DNA of 60,000 nt from Neocallimastix lanati (nom. inval.) (lineage: Eukaryota; Neocallimastigomycota; Neocallimastigomycetes; Neocallimastigales; Neocallimastigaceae), in the NCBI GenBank assembly GCA_016946835.1, contig JACVTC010000180.1:1-60000 (forward strand), given 5' to 3'. Within the stretch, counting starts at the first letter, position 1. Each line of letters opens with the position of its first letter. Position numbers and translations under genes: made by a program. The notes beneath the pieces were generated by a model. That model saw only the letters and a list, made by a program, of their open reading frames with translations. It made no database searches and was not told the origin of the DNA. Below are positions 12,959 through 24,065 of this stretch, one piece after another.

Positions 12959-13007
12959 TATAATTTAATAATATAATTCATAATACATACTAACACGTAT
13001 AAAAAGT

Positions 13008-13372
13008 TTAATTTTTGAAATTATTTTATAATTTATTATTTTTGCTTTATTAAATAAAATATTATTTAAGTTATTTATAATTTTAATCAATAAATTTTTA
13101 TTAATCTTTCTATAATATAACTATAATATCTTTATTTTATCTCCTTTTAGAAACACATAAATATAAATTTTAACTACTAATAAAAAAAAATTAATTTTTG
13201 AAATTATTTTATAATTTATTATTTTTGCTTTATTAAATAAAATATTATTTAAGTTATTTATAATTTTAATCAATAAATTTTTATTAATCTTTCTATAATA
13301 TAACTATAATATCTTTATTTTATCTCCTTTTAGAAACACATAAATATAAATTTTAACTACTAATAAAAAAAA
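13008..13372. repeat. 183-bp tandem duplication
   Basis: The segment that starts TTAATTTTTGAAATTATTTT at 13008 is repeated from 13191, ending at the same AACTACTAATAAAAAAAA stretch. The two copies are essentially identical over the whole unit, so the duplication is recent. No coding capacity is seen in it. Confidence 0.92.
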
Positions 13373-13400
13373 ATAACAAAATTAAAAAAAACTTAAATAA

Positions 13401-13482
13401 AAATTGTTGAAATGATATTATTAAATTTGTAAATTATATATATATATATAATTTACAAATTTAATAATATCATTTTCAATTT
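13401..13482. repeat. Hairpin with about 38-bp arms
   Basis: ATGATATTATTAAATTTGTA on the left arm is matched by its complement on the right, across a short TATA loop near 13441. There is one small indel in the arms. It could be a relic of a small foldback element. Confidence 0.75.
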
Positions 13483-13743
13483 ATATATAAATATTATATA
13501 TATAAAGAATTGTAGCAGTTATGAATTATCAATTATTAATTCTCAATAATAATTTTTTATTTTAGATAGGGAAAAGAATACACTTCCATAATTTTATTAA
13601 TTTTATTATAAAAAAAACACACATGTAGGTAAAAAGTACATTTGAAATTAAAAATAAAAATAAAAGTTAGAAAATAAAAAATAAAAAAAGCACAAAAATA
13701 CTATGTATTTCGGCAAGTTGTACTATGCGAGAATTCACCCTTC

Positions 13744-14145
13744 TTACCAAACAAAAAAATAATAAAACCCTAAAAGTAACATCTTTAAAATAGATAGTGT
13801 GGTGTCCACTAAACTCTCCCAGAATTCATCATTTATTGAACTACTTGGGCGAGATTCATCCTTCGTAGAAATAGATGATGATCCTGTATTATCATTATGC
13901 CTTATCAGTACGACGTCAACGTTCTTGGTTAAGTTTGATATTTTGTAATACCTATCAAATAAAAGCACAAACGAACTACTTATGATAGGTATTACGCTAG
14001 TTACGAATTCAGCCAAACCCACAATTTTTGGAACAGGTGACTCAAATGAACCTTTGAAAAGTAGTTCATTTAATTGTCTCTGTTCCCCTCTATCGAAATG
14101 TAGTACATTTAAAGCTAAAGTTCCACCAAGAAGAAACATTTTCAA
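13744..14145 (-). pseudogene. LINE C-terminal domain fragment (5'-truncated)
   Basis: The frame reads LLGGTLALNVLHFDRGEQRQ and, after a gap, VPKIVGLAEFVTSVIPIISS, then FDRYYKISNLTKNVDVVLIR. The same order of motifs (LLGG; P-x-x-V-x-x-A-x-F-x-T-x-x-x-P; a Tyr-Lys segment) follows the zinc knuckle of the LINE pieces at 41909 and 58300. This is therefore the extreme C-terminal region of a LINE ORF2-type protein, left by a 5'-truncated insertion. The 5' part (upstream of 14145) does not match. The function of this C-terminal domain is not known to me. Confidence 0.7.
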
Positions 14146-14288
14146 TAATAATAATATGAGAATATATATTTTATATATTTCTATAATTATTAATTGTAGA
14201 GATATTAAAATTTTATAATATATATAAAAAAAAAAAAGTTTTTTGAATATTAAATACATTCATTATATAATTTTTATCTACCAAAAAA

Positions 14289-14363
14289 AATAATTTAATT
14301 AATAAATTAATCCTAAATTTTAAAATTATTATTGTTATGAAAGAAATTTCCGAAGTTTTATAT

Positions 14364-14401
<38 letters not shown>

Positions 14402-14503
14402 ATAAAAAGTATATTTAAAAAAAATATTAATTTAATAATAAATTAATCCTAAATTTTAAAATTATTATCATTATGAAAGAAATTTCCGAAGTTTTATATT
14501 AAT

Positions 14504-14534
<31 letters not shown>

Positions 14535-14570
14535 CATATAAAGTATATTTAAAAAAAAAAATATTAAATA
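14289..14570. repeat. Tandem duplication of about 139 bp with A runs
   Basis: A unit with TTAATCCTAAATTTTAAAAT and GAAATTTCCGAAGTTTTATA, followed by a 25-30 base A run and a CATA(A)AAGTATATTT tail, occurs twice in a row. Differences are limited to a few bases and A-run length. The A run inside each unit suggests a retroposed 3' end, but no partner gene is visible. Confidence 0.85.
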
Positions 14571-14588
14571 TTTAAATAATTAAAGATT

Positions 14589-15066
14589 GAATCTAGTGTG
14601 TTACTGCGTTTCTCAATGTGGCGTTTTTGTATGTGGCTTATTATTTAATAATTAAATAAATACTAATTAAATATATAAAATTAAATAAATAATAATTAAA
14701 TAAATAAATAATAAATAAATAATTAATTAATTAATTAATAAATATTCTTTTATATATATATATATATAATTTATTAATATTCAACTATAAAAATAATTTT
14801 TAATAATTCTTTTTTAATAAAATATATTAATATTTCTTTTGAAATAGTTATTTAATATTTAATTGAAAAATATATTATTATTTATATATAAATATTATTT
14901 TAAAAGAAATAATAATATATTCTATTAAAAAAGAACTATAAAAAATTATTTTTACAAATGAATATTAATATATTATATATATAAAAAAGAATATTTATTA
15001 TTTATTTAATTATTATTTATTTAATTATTAAAAAACACGCCACATTACGAAATGTACGATTACGAA
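14589..15066. mobile_element. Inverted-repeat element B (MITE-like)
   Basis: The left end reads GAATCTAGTG and then TTTCTCAATGTGGCGT, followed by TTAATAATTAAATAAATA. The right side has the complement (TTAATTATTAAAAAACACGC, CACATTACGAAATG). The middle is an AT-rich imperfect foldback. A second copy of the right part, ending CACATTGAGAAATGCACTAG, occurs at 21729-21953 beyond MULE-2. The pair GAATCTAGTG (14589) and CACTAGATTC (21944-21953) could be the outer ends of one composite in which everything between is nested. Confidence 0.6.
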
Positions 15067-15075
15067 ACTCACTCG

Positions 15076-15314
15076 AGGTGGGGCATTTCGCCAAATTGCA
15101 TTTCACCAGGTTGCATTTCGCCAAATTTAAAAATTATTAAATAAATAAATAAATAAATCAATAAACAAAATTAAATATTATTAATATCGAATAAAAACAA
15201 TTTTAAAAAAAAGTTATTTTGAATTAATATTTATTTATTCATTTATTTATATCAATACTCCAGTTGTCGAAATGCAACCTGGCGAAATGCAATTTGGGGA
15301 AATGCAACTCTCCC
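15076..15314. mobile_element. Inverted-repeat element A (MITE-like), 239 bp, with target duplication
   Basis: The inverted ends of about 47 bp each carry three repeats of the motif GCATTTCGCC (or one-base variants) separated by AAATT or AGGTT. Flanks are ACTCACTCG on the left (15067-15075) and ACTCACTGG on the right (15315-15323), a 7- to 9-bp target duplication as made by Mutator-type transposases. The interior is AT-rich with no coding capacity. It sits at the edge of element B, and the motif resembles the MULE ends nearby, so it is a likely non-autonomous MULE relative. Confidence 0.8.
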
Positions 15315-16077
15315 ACTCACTGGTCGTGCATTTTACAATGTGGCGTATATGTTTTTTAAATAAAGCCATACATTTTTAAGATATTCTATACAATCAATAA
15401 ATAAATATATAAATAATTATGAATGTGGTCCATTTCGCCAATTTTTTTTTTGAAATTTTAATAAGCCATCTATTTATTTGTGGCTTTTAAAATTTATATT
15501 ATTACGCCATAAAATTTAATATAATTTTAAGTAAAAAAGAAATAAATGTATAAATAAATAAGTAAATAAATAAATAAATAAAAATTAAAAAGGTCAATAA
15601 AAAATAAAATATTTTTATATAATTTTTTTTTTTTTGACAATCGTGTTATAAGGAAAATGATAAATAATTATTTTCCTTATAACCTTATTTTTTATATTTT
15701 ATTATTAATATTTATATTATATTTTTATATTTTATATTTTATTATTGATATTATATTTTTATATTTTTCTATTAATATTATATTTTTATATTTTCATATT
15801 TTTATATTTTATTATTAATATCAATATAATATTTTTATATTTTATTATTAAAAAATTTTATTTTATAAATTTATATTTAAATTAATATTATTTAAAATAT
15901 TAATTTTTTATATTATAACTAAAACTTTAGTTGTTATTAATAATAGAATTAAACCTTTTATTTTATATATAATTTATAAATAAAATATTAAATAATAATA
16001 AAAATTACAAAATAATATTTTTATAAGACTTAAATTATAACTGTAAATTGAAATTTCAAAAATTAAAATTTGTTGTT

Positions 16078-16611
16078 CACATTTCAATTACTATTTATAT
16101 ATTACAGCAACCGTTTTGTAGAGATATATAAATAGGTTTTTTACACATATGAATTCACATGTCTATCCCATATTATATATATGGGCTTGTAAAGAACATA
16201 TATACTTTGGTATATATATCTTATACTATATCAGTACGACGTCGGCGCTCCAAATTCCTAAGCAGAGGTAGCTCCAGTAGACATGTCTTGCCAAATAACA
16301 TCCGTGTTATCCTATAGAAATTGAACTCGTAACCCTCACAGTATAGGCTATACAACTACACTAGGATGCCATGGGTGATCAAATATAGAAATTAAATACG
16401 TGGCAATCCAATAATGGTAGGAGCGGAATTAATACTTACCTGAAATTGTGCCATTATAACCCCTTTACCCTTTCTCCAAACACTATCGGGAAAATCAGAT
16501 CAAGAATAGATACCAGCAGGGGTTGGCCGGACACCAGATGATTATTAAGTCGCCACATAACAACCAGTAGAAAGCCCAGTTCTACTTTATATGCTAAAAA
16601 ATGCTATATAT
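16078..16611. mobile_element. 534-bp relatively GC-rich insertion of unknown type
   Basis: This block stands out in base composition from its flanks and is bordered by ATTTGTTGTT at 16068-16077 and again at 16612-16621, a candidate 10-bp target duplication. It contains AGTACGACGTC, a stretch shared with the LINE fragment at 13911. On the minus strand it has CAGGTAAGTAT, a perfect 5' splice-site consensus (equivalently the 5' end of U1 snRNA on the plus strand), next to ATGGCACAATTT. No long frame, poly(A) tail or recognised domain is present. Confidence 0.5.
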
Positions 16612-17004
16612 ATTTGTTGTTTTAAAAAGACTTAAAAGTTAATAATTTAATTAGATTATAATATAAATAAAATAATTAATTAATTCATAAATTCTTTATT
16701 AGTATATATTAAAAAAAATAATTAATATTAATTTAGAATAAATAAATAATTAAGTTTTTTTTATATACATTAAATAAATAATTTACTTTTAAATAATAAA
16801 AATTAAAATATTTTCATATATACTTTATGTATCTGTTTTTTTTTTAAAAAAAATTTAAAGAAAAAGAAATAATTAAAATACTTTTTATCTTTTAAAAAAA
16901 ATTGAATATTTAATTGTTCAGAATTAATATTAAAAAATAATATTTAGATAATTAATATAATTATTTAAAAGATATAATTAAAAACTATATATTAAAATTT
17001 ATAA

Positions 17005-18426
17005 ATGGAAGAAAACATAACTATTTATATAAGTGAGTCTAATAAAGGAGAAGAACAAATCATTATTAATAAACAATATAAATTTAATTTTTCACATTCA
17101 AGGAAAGATAATTCAAGAGTTTATAAATGTACCGAATATAAAAAAAATAATAAATGTAAATCTTTTATTATTTTAAATAATGAGAAAGAAATCTTAAAAT
17201 ATGAGAGTTTACATAATCATCCTGGAAACGAATACAGTGTATCCCTATCTGTAATGAAACATAAAATTAAAGATGAAATTAAAAAACATTCAAATCCTTT
17301 TGATATAAAACGAAAAAGACTATATAATGAAATTTCTAAAGAAATGGGATTTATATATCCGTGTCCAGAATATATTTCAGTTAAAACTCTAATATTAAAA
17401 AGTATTAATAAAAAACTACCATCCAATGTAACAACTTTTAATGAAATTCCTAATGAATCTGAATATTATAAAACTGAACGAAATGAAGATTTTATGATAT
17501 TCAAAAATTCTGATTTAGTAATTTTTCAATCCCCTTTTCAAGCAAAATTATTTAAGAAATATAATAATGATATATTTGTGGATGGTACTTTTTATATCGC
17601 ACCTAAATTTAGTCAACAAGTGTTTATTACTAGAACTTACGTTAAAGAATTGAATAGTTTTTATACTACTTCTTATGCAATATTAAGAAATAAAAAGTAA
17701 AAAACATATAAAATGTTATTCAATAAATTAAAACAAAATTCTAATAATAATATTATAACTGAACCAAAAAATGTACATTGCGATTTTGAAAAAGGCATAT
17801 CCAAAGCAGTTAAAAAAATATTTCCTAATATAAATATTAAATATTGTATTTGGCATTATAAAAATTTATTAGAAATTAAAAAAAATGAATTGTGCCGTAA
17901 TGAAGTGAACGATGATGAAAAAATATTTAATTATTACAAAGGAATTTCAAACTTACCATTTATCAACCCTGAATACATAATGGATATTTTTTCATTAATT
18001 AAAACTAAATCCATTGAAAAAAATTCTTGTCAATTTTTAAAATTTTTAGAATATTTTTATGAAACATATTTAATTGGTTACGATATGAAAAGTTGGAATT
18101 ATTATAATAATATTGAACATATAACCAATAATGCTTCAGAATCACTCAATAATTCTTTAAATAAACTATTTCCAATGAAACCAAATTTTTATGAATTAAT
18201 AAATAAATTAAAAGAACAGGAACATTTATCATATTATGATTACTAAATGAAAATAAAAGGAATTTGGAGAATGAAAAAAAAAATAAAAACAAAAACTGAT
18301 GAAATTAATATCTTAATTGAAAAATACAAAAATAAAGAAGCCAAGTTAATTAATATAAAATATGATAGAAGTGATCTTTCTAAATTGTGGTTTGAATGTT
18401 TAACTAATTTAAATAATATTTTATAA
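17005..18426 (+). pseudogene. MULE-2 transposase, FLYWCH + MULE domains, two nonsense codons
   Basis: One continuous frame of about 473 codons is interrupted only by TAA at 17698-17700 and TAA at 18244-18246. Residues 24-72 form the FLYWCH-like finger (CTEYKKNNKC and a SLHNH histidine pair). FVDGTFYIAPKF carries the first catalytic Asp, HCDFEKGIS the second, and KYCIWHYK the family Cys-His motif; NNASESLNNS follows. Both stops fall where the MULE-1, -3 and -4 proteins have Gln encoded by CAA, so each is a single C-to-T change. The protein is otherwise intact, so inactivation looks recent relative to the element's age. Confidence 0.9.
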
Positions 18427-18759
18427 ATATTATTTAATAATAAATAATTATGAAATGACAGAGGAATTTCCAAAAGAAAAAATCATTAAAATTCTTTCAT
18501 ACAAAAACTTATAATTAAATTTATTAATTAAAAAATTTATAATTATTAAAAAGTTAAAATGTTTATATACTTGATAAAATTTATGTAGTTTAAATAAATA
18601 TTCTATAATTTTATTATTATAATTAATTTTATTAATAATTGTTTAAATATTTTATTTATATTTTTTTTAAAATAAATAATCCTATATTTTTATACTTTAT
18701 TATTAATATCAATAATATATTTTTATATTTTTATATTTTATTATTAATGTTTATAATTA

Positions 18760-21012
18760 ATTTTATTAATAATTGTTTAAATATTTTATTAATTTTTTTT
18801 TAAATAAATAAATCTATATAATTGTTAAAGTATTTTATTAATATTTTTTTTTAAATAAATAAATCTATATAATTGTTAAAGTATTTTATTAATATTTTTT
18901 TTTAAATAAATAAATATATATAATTGTTAAAGTATTTTATTAATAGTTGTTTAAATATTTTATTAATATTTTTTAAATAAATAAATCTATATAATTGTTA
19001 AAGTATTTTATTAATATTTTTTTTAAATAAATAAATCTATATAATTGTTAAAGTATTTTATTAATATTTTTTTTAAATAAATAAATCTATATAATTGTTA
19101 AAGTATTTTATTAATATTTTTTTTAAATAAATAAATCTATATAATTGTTAAAGTATTTTATTAATATTTTTTTTAAATAAATAAATCTATATAATTGTTA
19201 AAGTATTTTATTAATATTTTTTTTTAAATAAATAAATCTATATAATTGTTAAAGTATTTTATTAATATTTTTTTTTAAATAAATAAATCTATATAATTGT
19301 TAAAGTATTTTATTAATATTTTTTTTAAATAAATAAATCTATATAATTGTTAAAGTATTTTATTAATAGTTGTTTAAATATTTTATTAATATTTTTTAAA
19401 TAAATAAATCTATATAATTGTTAAAGTATTTTATTAATATTTTTTTTAAATAAATAAATCTATATAATTGCTAAAGTATTTTATTAATAGTTGTTTAAAT
19501 ATTTTATTAATATTTTTTAAATAAATAAATCTATATAATTGTTAAAGTATTTTATTAATATTTTTTTTAAATAAATAAATCTATATAATTGTTAAAGTAT
19601 TTTATTAATATTTTTTTTAAATAAATAAATCTATATAATTGTTAAAGTATTTTATTAATATTTTTTTTAAATAAATAAATCTATATAATTGCTAAAGTAT
19701 TTTATTAATAGTTGTTTAAATATTTTATTAATATTTTTTAAATAAATAAATCTATATAATTGTTAAAGTATTTTATTAATATTTTTTTTAAATAAATAAA
19801 TATATATAATTGTTAAAGTATTTTATTAATATTTTTTTTTAAATAAATAAATCTATATAATTGTTGAAGTATTTTATTAATATTTTTTTAAATAAATAAA
19901 TCTATATAATTGTTAAAGTATTTTATTAATATTTTTTTTAAATAAATAAATCTATATAATTGCTAAAGTATTTTATTAATAGTTGTTTAAATATTTTATT
20001 AATATTTTTTAAATAAATAAATCTATATAATTGTTAAAGTATTTTATTAATATTTTTTTTAAATAAATAAATCTATATAATTGCTAAAGTATTTTATTAA
20101 TAGTTGTTTAAATATTTTATTAATATTTTTTTAATAAATAAATCTATATAATTGTTAAAGTATTTTATTAATATTTTTTTTTAAATAAATAAATCTATAT
20201 AATTGTTAAAGTATTTTATTAATATTTTTTTTTAAATAAATAAATCTATATAATTGCTAAAGTATTTTATTAATATTTTTTTTAAATAAATAAATCTATA
20301 TAATTGTTAAAGTATTTTATTAATAGTTGTTTAAATATTTTATTAATATTTTTTAAATAAATAAATCTATATAATTGTTAAAGTATTTTATTAATATTTT
20401 TTTTAAATAAATAAATCTATATAATTGCTAAAGTATTTTATTAATAGTTGTTTAAATATTTTATTAATATTTTTTTAATAAATAAATCTATATAATTGTT
20501 AAAGTATTTTATTAATATTTTTTTTTAAATAAATAAATCTATATAATTGTTAAAGTATTTTATTAATATTTTTTTTTAAATAAATAAATCTATATAATTG
20601 CTAAAGTATTTTATTAATATTTTTTTTAAATAAATAAATCTATATAATTGTTAAAGTATTTTATTAATAGTTGTTTAAATATTTTATTAATATTTTTTAA
20701 ATAAATAAATCTATATAATTGTTAAAGTATTTTATTAATATTTTTTTTAAATAAATAAATCTATATAATTGCTAAAGTATTTTATTAATAGTTGTTTAAA
20801 TATTTTATTAATATTTTTTAAATAAATAAATCTATATAATTGTTAAAGTATTTTATTAATATTTTTTTTAAATAAATAAATCTATATAATTGTTAAAGTA
20901 TTTTATTAATATTTTTTTTAAATAAATAAATCTATATAATTGTTAAAGTATTTTATTAATATTTTTTTTAAATAAATAAATCTATATAATTGTTAAAGTA
21001 TTTTATTAATAT
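18760..21012. repeat. Minisatellite of about 52-bp and 72-bp units inside MULE-2
   Basis: More than 35 units of the form CTATATAATTGTTAAAGTAT, TTTATTAATA, a T run and AAATAAATAAAT follow head to tail. A longer unit type adds GTTGTTTAAATATTTTATTA. The variant ATTGCTAAAG (C for T) mostly sits immediately before the longer form, giving a higher-order pattern that recurs through the array. Units differ mainly in T-run length. No coding capacity. Confidence 0.95.
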
Positions 21013-21571
21013 TTTTTTTTTTTAAAATAAACCTTTTAATTGTTTGAATATTAAATTTTTAGTTGTTTGAATATTTTATTTTATTTTTTTTTTTTGTAAA
21101 AAAATATTTATTTTTATCTAACCATTATAATTTATTTAATTATTCACTTAATAAATTTTAAGAAAAAAATTACAAATTAATAATACAACAAAATAGTATC
21201 ATATAACTATTAATTTAAAAAGCCTCAAAATTTGATATATCACGTGAAAAAATTTGGCGTTTTGATTATTATTTTAAAAGAAATAATAATATATTTCTGG
21301 GAGAGGTCCAAAACGCCAAATTTTTTCACGTGATATATCAAATTTTGAGGCTTTTTAAATTAATAGTTATATGATACTATTTTGTTGTATTATTAATTTG
21401 TAATTTTTTTCTTAAAATTTATTAAGTGAATAATTAAATAAATTATAATGGTTAGATAAAAATAAATATTTTTTTACAAAAAAAAAAAATAAAATAAAAT
21501 ATTCAAACAACTAAAAATTTAATATTCAAACAATTAAAAGGTTTATTTTAAAAAAAAAAGATATTAATAAA
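21001..21571. repeat. Large palindrome with about 264-bp arms
   Basis: The left arm 21001-21264 is almost perfectly complementary to 21309-21571, meeting at GGCGTTTTG / CAAAACGCC. The 44-nt centre has AAAAGAAATAATAATATATT, also found inside element B, and GGGAGAGGTCC, which joined to the right arm reads GAGGTCCAAAACGCCAAA. That resembles the MULE-2 end (GTGGTCCATTTCGCCAA). It therefore looks like a complete terminus abutting a truncated inverted copy, as at 469-1014. Confidence 0.9.
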
Positions 21572-21728
21572 AATTTATTTATTTACTTATTTATTTATAC
21601 ATTTATTTCTTTTTTACTTAAAATTATATTAAATTTTATGGCGTAATAATATAAATTTTAAAAGCCACAAATAAATAGATGGCTTATTAAAATTTCAAAA
21701 AAAAAAATTGTCGAAATGGACCACATTC

Positions 21729-21953
21729 TATATTTCTTCAATTAAATATTATTAAATTATATCAAAAGAAATAATAATATATTCTATTAAAAAAGAATTA
21801 TAAAAAATTATTTTTATAATTAAATATTAATAAATTATATATATTAAAAAAAAGAATGTTTATTATTTATTTAATTATTAAAACAAGCTGCATATAAAAA
21901 TACGCCACATTGAGAAATGCACTAGATTCTCTTTCATTATTATAACCTAACCC
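21729..21953. mobile_element. Right part of inverted-repeat element B
   Basis: AAAAGAAATAATAATATATT followed by CTATTAAAAAAGAA and an end reading CACATTGAGAAATGCACTAG match the interior and right end of the element at 14589-15066. It abuts the outer border of MULE-2, so MULE-2 may have inserted into a copy of element B. Confidence 0.6.
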
Positions 21954-23694
21954 AAAGTGATTTTAATTTTATGAAAAATATATTATATATTTATAAAATT
22001 TAATAATAAATTAATAAAAGTAATAATAATAAATTATATAAATATGAAATATTATCACTAATATTAATATTGAAATATTTAACTATTAAAAATAAAATAT
22101 AATCATTAATATATATATTTATTACTTAAATAAATTTATCACATATATTTAAGTGATAAATATTGAGTTTTAATCTAAAAAAAAAAAAATGAAGCCATTC
22201 TTATATACTTATTTGATAGAAAAATATTTATAAAAGAAGGTTTCTTTAATTATTATTTATTTAATAGTAGAATCAAGATTAAAAAAAAATAATCAATATA
22301 TATCATTAAAATAATCAATATAATAATAATAATAATAATAATAATATTTATAATTATGCATTTCAAATCAATTTTTTTATATATTAAATTTTTATTATAT
22401 AATGTAAAATTTTTTCTTTCATTAATATAAACAAATTTAGGGGATCTCCATGAAAGTAATAAAATAAAACTTTTTATTAGATCGTCTTTTATTTTATTAA
22501 AGGAAATTAAAAAAAAAAAAAAAGTAATAATATTCAAATTTAAAAACTCCTTATTAATTATAAAGTTTAGTTATATTTTATCACTATAGCAAAAAGTAGT
22601 TGATAAGAATTAAGAAATCAATGAAAGTAATAATAATTGTAAACATAGTAATAAAAGAACTTTAAAAAGTTTTAAAATATTAAAAACATATTTTTTTGAA
22701 TAGAAAATAAAGATTTTAAATTATTATAATTAATATAAAATTTTAACTGACAAGAAATTCTATTTATTTTGATCAAAATATAATATTTTAATATATTATA
22801 CAACTGTACATTAAAAATTTCATTTAAACAAAAAAATCTAAAAATTACTCAATAGTTTCAAAAAAAAAAAATATTTAATTAAATATCATAGTATATAAAG
22901 TTTTAACTTATTTTATTATTATATTACTTAAAAAAAAATTTAATTATGTTGAATGTTTTTAAAAAAAAAATAGATATATATGAAAAAATTTTTTTCTAAA
23001 TAAATGATTCATTTTGTTAATTGGTGTATTTAATGAAGTTTTATTCGCCATTAATATAAAATAAAAAATAAAAATAAAAATGAAAAATAAAAAAAAAATT
23101 ATTTATTTATTTTATTTTTCTAATTTTTTTTCGAAATGCAATTTTTGCATAATGCTCCACAAAAAATTTTGAATTTGGCGAAATGCTACTAATTTAAATA
23201 TCATATTTAATTAAATATATAATAAATTAATATCTTGATATTAATATTTATAATTTATTTTATTTTATTTTATTTTATTATTACAGTCATAATAAAATAA
23301 TAATTTCAATATTTACAGTAAAAGAATAGTAATTATGAAATACATTTTTTGTATTTTTTTTAATTTTTTTAATTATTTTTTTTGAGACTCCTTTATAATC
23401 TAGATATTTATAAATTTGATTTATTTAGTATTAACAATATTATTGGTTTTTACCTTTACAATTTTTATGTTGATATTAAATTATGTATTAATTAGTATTA
23501 AAAAATTATTTAAGGATTTGGTTTTTGAGAAAATTTAAAATAATTTCTAATATATACTAATAATTATAATTATATTTATATTTATTAAATAAATATAAAT
23601 TTTAAAAACAATGCGTATATCTGATATTTAAAATAATTTAACAATTTATTCTTTTAACAATATTAATTAATGAATCTAGTTTATATTTCATAAT
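21954..23694. other. AT-rich region between MULE-2 and MULE-3, no gene recognised
   Basis: Mostly unique A/T-rich sequence. A minus-strand open stretch at 22253-22537 has no recognisable domain and ends in poly-Ile. Near 23135-23185 the sequence CGAAATGC and TTTGGCGAAATGCTAC are remnants of CATTTCGCC-type element ends. Nothing else can be supported. Confidence 0.6.
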
Positions 23695-24065
23695 GGGGAG
23701 TGCATTTCGAAAATTTTTATTACATAAATTTGTATTTTGTTGTATGGCTTAAATATTTTTAATTTTAAGCCACTTAATTTTATTAAAATTTTAATGAATT
23801 ATAATTAATTAATTAATTAAATAAATAAAATTACAATTTTCAAAAATTTTCAAACACGTAATCTTACGTGGGGCGTATATCTAATTGTATCATAATTTTG
23901 TGGCTTTTCTACAATTTTTAAAAAGCCATATATTCAGAATATGGCGTGAATAATATATGTGGTGATATTTTATGACGAAATTTATAAGCTACCAAGAATT
24001 TGGCGAAATTCAACTTTTGGCGAAATACAATACTTCAATAAATAATAATTAGGTTAGGTATTTCT

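Larger units (their letters stand above)
15421..21728 (+). mobile_element. MULE-2, diverged Mutator-like transposon with internal minisatellite
   Basis: Inverted ends of about 170 bp start GAATGTGGTCCATTTCG on both sides and continue through AAGCCATCTATTTATTTGTG and ATTACGCCATAAAATTTAAT. Between them lie a 534-bp insertion (16078-16611), a FLYWCH/MULE transposase (17005-18426), a 2.2-kb minisatellite (18760-21012) and a large palindrome (21001-21571). No convincing 9-bp duplication is seen at the outer borders. The transposase is clearly diverged from the other three copies, so this is a separate family with the same architecture. Confidence 0.85.

Noticed and set aside
16309-16367. tRNA gene on the minus strand (paired ATCCTA/TAGGAT ends and GTTCAA-like box)
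   Set aside because: Only 59 nt, anticodon and T stems do not pair; at most a decayed tRNA-like piece of the 534-bp insertion.
16425-16560. U1 snRNA gene (ATACTTACCTG start)
   Set aside because: Only the first 11 bases match; the loops and Sm site expected downstream are not seen. The complement is equally a perfect 5' splice site.
17005-18426. Reassignment of UAA to glutamine, since both stops sit at Gln positions
   Set aside because: uS2, FIBP and the STIMATE-like gene end at TAA exactly where their families end, and CAA/CAG are used for Gln; mutation is simpler.
22253-22537. 94-codon minus-strand frame
   Set aside because: No recognisable domain, ends in poly-Ile, no supporting exons found.
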